From Cladopsammia gracilis (taxonomy: Eukaryota; Cnidaria; Anthozoa; Scleractinia; Dendrophylliidae), in assembly GCA_022457155.1 (NCBI GenBank), contig JAJGOT010000310.1, positions 465,001-529,000 on the forward strand: DNA of 64,000 bases, in the 5' to 3' direction. Positions 24,601 to 36,600 of this stretch are shown here, in pieces. The notes beneath the pieces are model-generated. The model worked only from the letters and a program-made list of their open reading frames with translations. It was not told the DNA's origin and did no database searches. The translations under genes were made by a program, and so were the position numbers. Each line of letters begins with the position of its first letter. Positions within the stretch are counted from its first letter, which is position 1.

Positions 24601-27600
24601 CCGCAACGAAAAATTATGTCGATGAAAAAGTGCACCAATCTGCCATCACGTCCCCAGGGGCTGTCAATGTGTTTCACTATCTCATGGAAGATGTGGATGA
24701 TTCAAGTTCGGAATCGAATATTGAAGTTGATGGCCTGGTTGAGTTCGTTGGCAGCCCTCATGAATTCAACAAAAAAGCATATGCCTTCAAGCTGACCAAG
24801 GCGAACGACTCATTCACTGGAAGACTAGGATTCAACTTTTATCAACTTCCTGAGGGAGAATACACGGTTTGCTTTGAATATTTTCCACCAAAAACAACTG
24901 GAGCGACAGTGACATGCGTTTCCTCAGCATTGAATGTAACACGGCAAGCTTCCAAGACATTTGCAGGAGATCCTCCAGTGGCCGATATGATCAGGGCAAT
25001 TGTGCACGTGCACAAATGGCATATTTCTCCTCCAGAATATCTGATGGTTGACATGCATTGGCCTGGAACAGCTTCCGATCCAGCGAAACAAGATGGGCAT
25101 CTGATCGTCTATGGAGTTGCAGGAAGCGTTGCTGATGTGCCAGCGAATGTTTTCGATGCTCCATATTCATTTGAAAATCAGCGAATGGTCATGCAAACAA
25201 ACATCGACTTGAATGGACACAGAATCATAGGGGACAAATTTGTTGTGACTGGTCACTTTCGAATAAGCGACAATTCAAACTTCTTCCTGTTTGGCGTTTC
25301 AAACTTTCTGTTTTTCCCAATGGAAACAAAGATCGTTGGAGCAGCCATGGCACATGTGAATTTTCAAAGAACACCCAGGATTGATCTCTATGTTGGAAGA
25401 GAAGGCAGCAGCCGAACAGTCAGCTTGGCTGGGAGAGCAAATGTGGAAAAGTGGCAATATGATGTCGGGGATGGAATCTCTCTGAATTCCATGCAGAAAG
25501 TGAATTTTCTGGTTCAAAAAGGAGTGAAACTGGGAAAAGATGATGTGATTGTCTTGACTTTGGTGTTTGAAATTATTTAGACATTCCGAAAGGTCTTTCC
25601 ACATCTGAATCATCCGATGAATCTTCCTCTTCCTCTTCAAACAGGCTGGGTGGTTCATCAATCCTGTCAATCAACGCTTCATCCGCGATGCAGGTGATAG
25701 CATTCCGATTGCCAAGAAAGATTTGCCTCAGGATAACAACGACTTTTCCAAAGAGAATGTCACCAACAGCAGGGGTGAATTTGGATTTGAAATTGCCTCT
25801 CTTTTTCCAGAATCTCGCACGAAATTCATGCTGGTTGCGATTTTCCAGTTTTGCCCAGAGTTTTCCACCTCTGAGAAAACTGAAATCACTTGCCTGGAAG
25901 TTTGCAGATTTGGGGAATTGTTTTCGCAGACTGGGTTTGGCATTGATTGCCAAATTCAGAATGTGCGTTTTGATCGTTTGAAACTTTTCCAGATCATCTG
26001 GGGAGAGAGTGCAAGACAGACTGAAAGTTTTCCAGTCTTTGTTTTCAAAGATTTGCATTTCAGCATCGAAAAGGAATTTTGGAACCCCTCCGGGGGTCGC
26101 TTTTCCTTCGCTCCCCACTCCGTGGCTCCCTTCGGTTGCTTCATCATCACACAGGAGTGGAAGAACCACTCCATATTTCATTTTTCTTGGTTCGCCGAGT
26201 TGAATTTTCTCGACTTGGACTTCGTGCAGATTCATTTTAATTTGTGAATTTTTTTAAAAAAATGTCACGAATTAAAATGTGTTTGACTCGCCCTGATTTT
26301 TTGACAATTGAAGATGCTGAATCGGTTTCCCCAACCTTTCCCGAGATTGAGATGGCAGAAGAAAATGAAAACGATTTGAATCTGCACGACAATCCAAGAA
26401 TGGAAGAAGTCTTGCTAGAAATGCATGCCATGACACTTCACGACGTTGAGGCAGTTCCGGAAAATGTTTTGATTTCCCAGTGGGAGGAATTGGAAACTTT
26501 GCCAATGACCGATCCACAGAGAATGGTTCTGATTCGCCAATGGGCGAGCATTTGGCCAAGGGAGTTGAGGGAACAAGATAGATTTCTTTTCCCAGATGGC
26601 TTGGAAACTGAGGTTTGTGGTGGGGGTCAGGAGGTGGAACTGGAAGTTGTAAATGTTTAATTCAATGCAAAATGCATGGAATTAAGTCAAAAGAATTTCA
26701 GAAAGTGGAACAATTGTGGGAATGCCTCCCACCTCCGGAGATCGCTTCACTCCCTTTTCATTCTTCAGGAAAGCTCCGTTCACCTTCGTTTTTCGTTCAA
26801 TCTTTGCAAGTTGCCTCCATTGTCTCAAATTGTCAAGACATTTCTCCATTTCTTCCGATTTCCAATTCACTTCATGCGATTTTTCAAACGCATCCAGGAA
26901 ATGAATTCCACTCTTCTCTGTCAGTCGCTTCTTCAAAAGTTGATTGCAGAACATTGTTCGTGAAAGACCAAACTCTGTCTCAATTTCCTCAATCGTGGAG
27001 AAATATTGTCCATCTATCTGGACAAATGGATCTGTTTCTTTCTTGATCACAAATCGCTTCCCATCTGATCTTCTGCGATAATTTGGGTTGTCTCGTTTGA
27101 GAATTTGAAAAATATGATGCCTGAGAATTCCAGTTTTCTCAGATGCCTCCTGAAAATTCAGGAAAACCTGCTTTTCTTCACCTTCCGCCTGAATTGAAAA
27201 CTTCATTTTTATATACAAAAATTAATTTTGGATAAAAAATGAATCGCGTGACAATGAGAAGAATGCAGGGTTTTGCCCGAAAGATGGGTTTGGAGGGATG
27301 GGAGGGAATTCGTGACAAACAAAAAATGTGGGATTTTCTAGATTCAGAAATCAGGCGAGAAATTTCCCCACCTGCACCACCTGTGGAAGGGAAAATCCAT
27401 CCCCTGACGAAACGTTGGCGGGAAAGAAATTTGGAAAAGTTGATTGCGAACACCAAAAGTGAAGACAGGAAACGAAAATTCAGGCAAGAATTGGCGAATT
27501 TGAGGGGATTGGAACTGGCTTCAATGTTTGAAGTGAAAGCCAGTGCTTTGAAAGAATTCGCAACTGATTTGACGATTTCAGGAGATTTCGAAGGAACTCC

Positions 27601-30600
27601 TCAAGATTTCTTCCAGATTGTGAAACCAGATGTTTTGCGAGTTTTCCGGGAAAATCCAAGAAACAAGGTGAAAATGATTCTGAAGTGTTTGATGGCTAAA
27701 GAGAATATGACAACAGGTGAAACAGAATTTGCCACACCATCTTTTCACTCTGAAATTGCAACACTTTTGGAAGGCAGCGATCCAGCAAAATTGTTTGCCA
27801 CCATGTCAGGGAAAGTTTTGGAGAATTTCGCAAACTTCCTGCGAACTGGAAGCAACTGGGTGTTTGTGAATGTGGAAGAATTCAGCCTTTCCCTGACACG
27901 TTTTCGTCCGTTGAGGGGATCCAGTTTCATCCCAACACCTCCAGCATTGAGAAGACATGGGGCAGTTGTGAACTTGAAGAATTCTGATGAAATGTGTTTC
28001 AAATATGCTGTGACTCGTGCAAGAAATCCAGTTGAAAAGAATGCAGAAAGAATCACAGAAATTTTGCAAAAGCAAACTGAGGATTTTAACTGGGAAGGAA
28101 TTTCATTCCCAACTCCCCTGTCTGACATTGACAAATTTGAAAGAAGAAATGGATTTGGTGTCAATGTGTTTGGTTGGGAACACAACATGGTGGTGCCGTT
28201 GCGAATTTCCAACTTGCCTGGGATTGATTTGATGTTGTTGAGGAAGATTGTGAATGGTCAGGTGAAATCCCACTTCTGCTGGACTAGAAATCTGAATCGT
28301 TTGCTGCGTGCACAAGTCTCTGCACACAAGGGAACCATGCATTTCTGCCGGAGATGCTTGAATCACTTTGGGAGTTCCGAGAAGTTGGCAAATCATCTTG
28401 CAAGTTGTTCCCAGTTTGAATCTGTCAGGATTGATATGCCGAAGGAGGGAGAAGTTGTGAAGTTTCGGAATTTTCAAAGAAAACAGAAATTTCCTGTGGT
28501 GTTGGTGGGTGATTTTGAATCTCGTTTGGTGTCAATTGACTCAGTCAGACCTTCTGGTGAGAAAAGTTTCACTGAAAAATTCCAGAAACATGTTGCAGTT
28601 TCCTTTGGGATTCATTGCAAATCAGAGGTTGTTCAAAGAGACACGGTGATCTTTCGCCCTGACTCAGATGAAGTGGATGTGGGGAAGAAGTTTGTGGAAG
28701 AATTGGTTGGATGTGTGAAAGGAATTCAGGCAGAAATTGAAAAACCGAAGAAGATGCAGTTTGACGAAGAAGATCGGGAGAAGTTTGAAAATGCTGAGGT
28801 GTGTTGGTTGTGTGAGAAAGAATTCAAAGAAGTCAAGAAAAAGAAAGTAAGAGATCACTGCCATTTCACAGGAAAATTCAGAGGTGCAGCGCATGAACAC
28901 TGCAATTTGATGACACGAAAGCCCACATTCACCCCAGTGTTCTTTCACAACTTGAAGGGATATGATGCGCACTTGATCATCAAAGCTTTGGGAGACATTG
29001 AAGGAGACCTGAAATGCTTGCCAAATAATGAAGAAAATTTCATTTCTTTCTCGAAGATGATAGAAATTGGCAGATGGAGAGATGAAAAGGGAAAACTTCA
29101 CCGAAAATGGCATGAAATCCGATTTCTGGACTCAATGGCACTCATGAATTCTTCCCTGGGAAGTTTGGCAAAAAACCTGACTGAGAATGCTTTGATTGAA
29201 ACAAAACGAGTTTTCGGGGAAGATTGGCAGTTGGCAAGACAAAAAGGCATCTTTCCCTATGAATGGTTGACCAGTGTGGAGAAATTCAAAGAAAAGTTGC
29301 CTGAGAAAGATGCCTTCTTTTCCCAACTGTCTGGAGAAGGTGTGAGAAAAAAAGACATGGAACATGCAATGGAAGTTTGGGAAAAGAGAAAGATGCAAAA
29401 TATGGGGGATTTTCATGATTTCTATTTGCTGTCTGATGTCACTTTGCTAGCTGATGTGATTGAGGCATTCAGGGAAGTTTGTTTGGATAAATATGACATT
29501 GACCCTGCCTGGTATTTCACAACACCCGGACTTGCTTTGGATGCTGCCTTGAAAATCAGTGGAGTTGAATTGGAATTGTTGACTGACCCAGAAATGTTGC
29601 TGATGTTTGAAAAAGCAATTCGTGGAGGAATTTCTGTGATTTCCCATAGGAGAGCAAGGGGAAACAATCGATATATGAAAGATTTTAATCCTGAGAAACC
29701 CACAAAATTCGTGCCTTATTGGGATGCAAATGGTCTTTATGCATGGGGCATGTCACATCCTTTGCCAGTTGGTCAATTTGAATGGATGAGTGAGGAAGAA
29801 TTGGGAAGGTGGGAAGATTTTGCAGGAAAGATGAAAGATGAAGAAAGCAGTGCAGGTTGTTTGCTGGAAGTGGATGTTGACATTCCTGAAGAACTGCATG
29901 ACAAGTTCAATGATTTCCCACCTTTGCCAGAAAGAGTGGAGGTTGGGGGAGTTGTGAAGTTGATTCCAAATTTGTGGGATAAAAAGAAGATTGTTTTGCA
30001 TTGGACAGCTTTGAAACAAGCCCTGGAAATGGGTGCTGTGTTGAAGAAAGTTTGGAGGGGTGTGAAATTCATTGAGAAACCCTGGCTGAAAACATTTATC
30101 GACAAAAATGTGAAACTTCGCCAAGAAGCCAAGAATGCCTTCGAGAAAGACTTTTTCAAGCTGATGAACAACGCTGTGTTTGGGAAAACTATGGAAAACA
30201 TCAGGAAACGTGTGGACATTCAACTGGTGAATAGTGAAGCAAAACTTGTGAAATTGTCAGCCCGACCCAACTTTTCACACCGGACTATTCTGGGAGAGAA
30301 TTTGGTGGCAGTTCACATGAAACGGACAAAGATGAAGTTTGACAAACCAATCTATGTTGGTCAAGCGATTCTGGATATTTCCAAAACTTGCATGTTTGAA
30401 TTCCACTATGAATATGTGAATGAAAAGTGGCCGAAAGCGAAACTTTGCTTCACTGACACAGATTCCCTGCTGTATGAGATTGAAACAGATGACTTGTTTG
30501 ATGATATCGCAGGAGATGTGAAGGAAAGATTTGACACCAGTGAATTTGCAGCAGATCATCCCAGAGTGAAAGATGGAACGATTCACAGGATGAACAAAAA

Positions 30601-33600
30601 AGTGTTGGGGTTGATGAAAGATGAAACATGTGGGAAACAAATCAAGGAATTTGTGGGATTGCGATCAAAGTGCTATTCCGTGAAAGTGGAAGTGGAAGAT
30701 GAAAAAGAAGATTGTGAGGAATGCAAGGAATGTGATGAAGGTGAGAAATGCGAGAAATGTGGAAAAGAGAAGAAGAAAGACCCGAATATCAAGAAATGCA
30801 AAGGAGTGAAGAAAGGAGTTGTGAAGAGGAATATCAGTCATGAGGATTATGTGGATGTGCTAGAAAGTGGGAAAAGTCAGATGCGTGAGATGTGTGTCAT
30901 CAGGAGTGAGAAGCATGAAATGTCGACAGTGAGGATCAATAAGAAAGCGTTGAGTGCAGATGATGATAAACGAATTGTGTTGGAAGATGGAGTGAGCACT
31001 TTGGCGTGGGAACATTGGAGAAGTGGTGGGAAGATGCCTGAGAGTGGGAAGAAAATGGTGAATGTGGTGGAAGTTGAAGAAGTGGTTGAAGATGTGATGT
31101 GTGAAAAGGATGTAGGGAAAGAAAATATGAAATCAGTGGAAGATGTGAAAGCTGAGAAGTTTGAAAAGAAGAAAGCGCAGATTGCAAGATATTTAAAGAA
31201 GATGCAGAAAGCTGGGGAAAATGTGTCACTGTTCCAACTAACACATAAGTTTAATGTGAAAGAAAACGTTTTATTTGAACAAATGAATTGCAAACCTTTG
31301 CCTGGGCATCGAGTGGGATTGAAAGATTGATTCCCCACTCATTTGAACTTTTCATTTCCTGTGGAAATGAACTTTGAAGATTTTGAACTCATTTGAACTT
31401 GTGAGGATTGATGAGGTTTGTGCTTGTTAGCAGAAGTTGTGCTTTGCCAGCAGTTTTTTGGGGAAAAAGTTTGTGCTGAAAATTGAAAATACGCTACTTG
31501 ATTGAGATTTGAGCGTATTTGTGTGGTGGGAATAAGTGGGGGTGAGTTGGAATCCCCAATTATTAACTACTGACGTATTTGGTATAACATGTTTAAAGAC
31601 ATCCTACTCTCTTGATATTTTTGTCCGTTAATAAAAGTCACCGTTGAGTCATCATGCAGTGTCTCCCAAAAAAAAGTTCCTGGGAATGGAAGGGTGAGGA
31701 AAGATGGGGGGGCGGGGGGTGGGGTTACATTTTAGGAGGGGGATTATATTTTACCTCAAAATAGTGTGCAAAACGTGGCGTTAATGATATGATTCCAAAC
31801 ATGATATCAACTGTATTTCGCTGCAAGTAATAACTGTTATCATATCGTGCTGCGGCAAAGCTATGATGGCTGACCATACAAAAGGTATTGACAGTGGCAC
31901 TAAATTTCTAACCATCGGGTCTTTGAAGGTTAACTTTATCCAAGTTCAATGTTCACTTGACGGCTGACGCTAAATTTAAACTTCCCTGGTTTATCGGTTG
32001 ACAGTTTCATTTGACCGTCCACTTGACGCTTAACGCTGTATCATTCATTTTCGTTTTACGGTAAAAATTATATTTGTGAGCGATATAACAGATGCAGGTT
32101 AAAGCCATTTGATTAAACCATCCAAATGTAAACTTCGTTTCAAGGTAAATAACGTAATATCATCGATACCATTGTGAAAATTGCCTGAAGGAATCCTGAT
32201 GTAGTCTTTTCCTTGGGGTTCTACGAGATGAAAGTCGCTCTCATTTTCGTAGAAAATTTTCCTGACCTGTAAATCTAAATGAAAAAACTAACGCTTAGTA
32301 TATAATTTATCACAGCTAAATATTCTTATTGCCGATTCCCTCAACCACCTTCACGCAGTCAGTGTCAGTTTAGTTACACGATACAATACAATACAATACA
32401 ATACAATACAATACAATACAATACAATACAATACAATACAATACGATACTTTTAAAACTTAATTTCAAACATTATACTGTTTAAAACTTTCAAACTTATA
32501 ATAACTTATGATTTTTGTGCACATTTTAATGCGCATATGTAGTGACCTTGCAGTTATATTTAGGTAATAGGTTACATATACATAATAAAAGCATACACAT
32601 TTTAAAATTGTCAGCTATATATACTCTTGCCTAAATAAAAGACAAGTTTTAAAAAAAGGCCAGCATTAATGAAAGAGGTCGGTAGAATGTTCCATAGTAC
32701 AGGTGCAGTAAACAAAAGTAAACATTGGCCATAAGTTGCACAGCTTACACCAAGAGTAAAGAAGGGTGCGCTTAACCTCGGTCAACCTGTGAGCATGCGC
32801 AATGTCTTCATTCTCAGTGAGAATATTCCGCGTAAAATTCAAAGTAAACCGTTGCAACAGCCCGATGTCACGTTAAAGTGCCCCTATGATCAAATTTTTG
32901 ATTTTCATTTTTTTACATTTTCGTGTACTATTAGACTTCCTTACTCATCTTGCCAAATTTCAATCCATTACGAACATCAGAAGTCACTTTGTTTTAACAT
33001 TTATTTCCGAGAATTTACGGCCGCCATTAATCAACCTTGTTCCAAGGCTTGGTTGCGAATGGGAGAAAGTGACGTCAAAGACTCAAACATACCTCACGTG
33101 TTGAAATTATAATAACAATCAGCATAGAAAATTGCACAAAGAACAAGTCCAAAGTTTGTGTTGCTTTTCGCGTGATTTTCAATACTTATTGTTATTATAA
33201 TTTCAACCCGTGAGGTATGTTTGAGTCTTTGACGTCACTTTCTCCCATTCGCAACCAAGCCTTGGAGCAAGGTTGATTAATGGCGGCCGTAGATTCTCGG
33301 AAATAAATGTTAAAATAAAATGACTTCTGATGTTCATAATGAATTGAAATTTGGCAAGATGCGTAAGAAAGTCTAATTGTACACGAAAATGTGAAAAAAT
33401 GAAAATCAAAAATTTGATCACAGGGGCACTTTAAACATTTCGAGAATTGCGACCGAAATACGCAAAACAAGAAGTCAGTAAAAGATAACGTTTTTACTTT
33501 GAGAGTGCAAAGTTCATAAATTTTTCCTGCGTCTATGAGTTTATTAAATTATTTTTCGATTTGCTAAGGAATTTCCCAGCATTTTTCAAACGAAGTATGT

Positions 33601-36600
33601 TGTGGTTGGTAGGCGCCGTGTACATTTGTTTACTGTTTGAATGCATGACATAGTTAACAACTGGAAAACGGGTTTCACGTGGTTTTGTTTTGACGCTTGA
33701 GCAGACATTTAACCGCGGTGGAAAGGCGTTCAAAGGTGACATGTAAATGGACACGCATAGATGTTACTCTTTTAAAAAGACATTTTACTTACCCACTTTT
33801 TTGTTCGTCAAGTGGATGGTGGATGCTGTCATGTGAGTGAGATGATACTGACCAAATCGTAATGCAAATCCCTCAAAAATAACAGTGGCATTAAAAACGT
33901 CCTCCATTTTTAGTTCCCTCGTCCTGTTCAAATTTGTACCAGGAAAGGATGTGCGGTTTGCATACTCTTTAATTATAATGTCAAAAACTTCAACAGCATC
34001 CTAAAAAAAGATAATAACACTTAAGCTGTGAATCATTTTAAACGTGTATAACTCAGCCTCTGTTTACTGAAGAAAGAAAATTATTACATCACCACGCGGC
34101 CAAAAATTCTCGGTGAGGAAATTCACTAAAACACGCTGTACGTGTTTTCTAATGCTATTTACCAATTTGTAGCAAAGAAGAAGCCATATTTTAATCCTCA
34201 GAAGAAGGATGTTGAGTGTTTTTATTTAAAATAACACAATCCAATTATTGTCGAGGACGGTACATAACTTTAGAAAATCAACCACTATTCTTTATATTAT
34301 AAAACACTATTCTTTCGGCAAATATATAAAAAAGATTGCAATTAGTAGAATATATATTTCAAGCTTTTCAGGAAAATGGTGGAAATATATGATATGAATA
34401 TAACAGTTATTTTAATACCTGCAAAGAGTTGTTCTTCTGAACGTCCAGTGCATTGATGGCATTAATCATCTTAAGAAAAAAAAAGGGTTAACATCAAGAG
34501 ACGATATATAGCGGTTTTCAAACTAATGTCTAATTTCACAATAACTTTTTTTCAATTACGACAGATGCATTTAATCCAACAAACCCAATTATACCGTTAA
34601 CCCGAAGCAAATACATGAACCTGCATGGCACTAACCACGGGGGAGAAACGCATGCAAGGAAATCGAAGCACTTTCCTTATTAATGGTATTTATATGTACC
34701 TCCATGTTTAAATCGTAATCATCCTCATTGTCACCACCTTTACTTCCTGGTTCGACCTCTAAAAATGAGAAAAATAACTTAAACTAAGGACGATAAGACA
34801 AATTGGTAAAAGGCAAGTGTTATCTTTGTAGATGAGGACGTCCAGTCATCTGATGTTTTATAAAAGACTGCATGTAACGATTACAAAAACTGTTCTAGAA
34901 AGAAGTAACTATTCGCATGTCACCAGCGTGGGACAAAGAAAAAATATAAGTCCTTGCAAGTAATCGAACCCATGACCTAGAGGGAATCGGTCTGATGCTT
35001 TAACCAACTGAGCTAATGGGTAACTCGACGCTGGAAAGAAACATTTTTTGAATTTGTGTTTTTTATGGTTCTGAAAATCCAAATTAATTATTAACAGCAT
35101 GAGGCAAGCAGCTCAGCTAAAAATAGTAGTAAGGTTAGTGTGTCATTGGCATTGTCACTGCCATTGACACTGCCAAAAACACTATCACGATCACTGTCAC
35201 TGTTATTGTTATTTTCATTACCATTTCTACTCTCACTGTAATTGTTACTGTCACTTTTGCTGTCACTGTCACTGACATTAACGACATTGTCATCATCACT
35301 GTCATTGTCATGAGACATGTGTGATATGTGCGCTATATAAGCCTCTCTATTATTATTGTTATTATTATTGTCATTTTCACTGTCAAATCAATGTCATTGC
35401 CACAGTCACTGTCATTGTCAATGTCAATGTGACTGTGACTGTGACTGTGACTGACTGTAACTGTCACTATCACAGCCACTGCCACTGCCTCTGCCACTAT
35501 CACAGTCACTGTCACTATCATTGTCATTGTCATTGTTTCTATCACTGTCACTGTCACTGACATTGTCATTGTAAATGTCACTGCCATTATCACTGTCACT
35601 GTCACTGTCATCATTGTCATTGTCACTGCCATTGTCATTGTAAATGTCACTGTCACTGTCACTGCCATTGTCACTGTCACTATCACTGTCATTGTCACTG
35701 CCACTGTCATTATCACTGTGACTTTCATTGTCACTGCCACTGTCATTATCACTGTCACTGTCATCATTGTCATTGTCACTGCCACTGTTATTGTTTCTGT
35801 AACTGTCATTGTCACTGTTACTATCACTGCCACTGCCACTGCCACTGTCACTGTCAATGTCATTGTCACTGTCACTGTCATTGTCACTGACCCTGTCACT
35901 GTCATTGTTAATGTCAATGTCAATATCAAGGTGACTCACCGTTACTGTTATTTTTATGTCCCGTAGAATTGGTATCAAACTGCATTAGAACTGCAAAGTG
36001 AGTCAGGTGATTACAGCTGCACACTGTTTTGGAGTCATTCATCCATTTTACATGACATCCTTGTCCTGACCAGCCTACAGGACTAAAGAAGTAAGTATTT
36101 TGCATTATTATTCAATTGAGATGAAACATATCTTAATACATTTGAATTATTATGGGCGGAAAAAATTAACAGCAGAGCGGAAGTCTGGGTAGGTACTTCT
36201 TGATTGTCTCGTAGAGAACGTGAGAACGGTCACAGCAAGCCGGTAGCTTTGATTGGAAAATAAACCTTGAAACAATTTTCAAAACTATCCAAATGAGCCT
36301 TTGCAAGTCTTGCTTTCCATTCCTTCTTATTTGTTGCATGTTAGAAAGCTGCAAGCATGATCGCATGACTGATTATTTATCGTAATAACCTGTTTCCTGA
36401 GAAGTTCCAAAATACACAATCTCTATTTCTTGTTGCTTCCTGAAATCAAACAAAGTGATCCGCATCATTCTATTAGTTTCTAGAGTCTTAAAGGGGCATA
36501 GTCACGCAGATTTTTCTGTGTTTTGGTCAAATACACTAAATATATGACAAGGTACCTTTGCTCAAACATAAAATTGCTTTTAGAACAGCAAAGAAGATAA

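Larger units (their letters stand above)
14730..31571. mobile_element. Polinton/Maverick, full length, 16,842 bp
   Basis: The element starts AGTAGTTAATAATTGGGG and ends with its reverse complement. It is flanked on both sides by GACGTA. It carries the Polinton hallmark set: protein-primed PolB, retroviral-type integrase, adenain protease and packaging ATPase, with jelly-roll capsid genes. It inserted into an aGPCR intron. The duplicated intron near 38560 shows the same host sequence without the element. Identical inverted repeats and a perfect target duplication imply a young insertion. The gene set, with capsid, PLA2 and fibre genes, is close to what has been called adintovirus. Confidence 0.97.

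Noticed and set aside
32878..33112. Pair of similar ORFs (about 100 aa) around 32880 and 33200
   Set aside because: They are mirror images produced by the arms of a foldback element, not a conserved protein.
34909..35100. Possible tRNA gene on the minus strand
   Set aside because: A- and B-box-like sequence is present, but the acceptor stem and anticodon arm cannot be paired convincingly, and a diverged copy exists at 46598. A SINE relic is more likely.
13300..36082. Two separate receptor genes rather than one
   Set aside because: Between the GPS1 exon (35940) and the second GAIN module (34758) there is no 7TM, no stop-bearing terminal exon and no new signal exon, and the phases join cleanly. 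One gene is the simpler reading.
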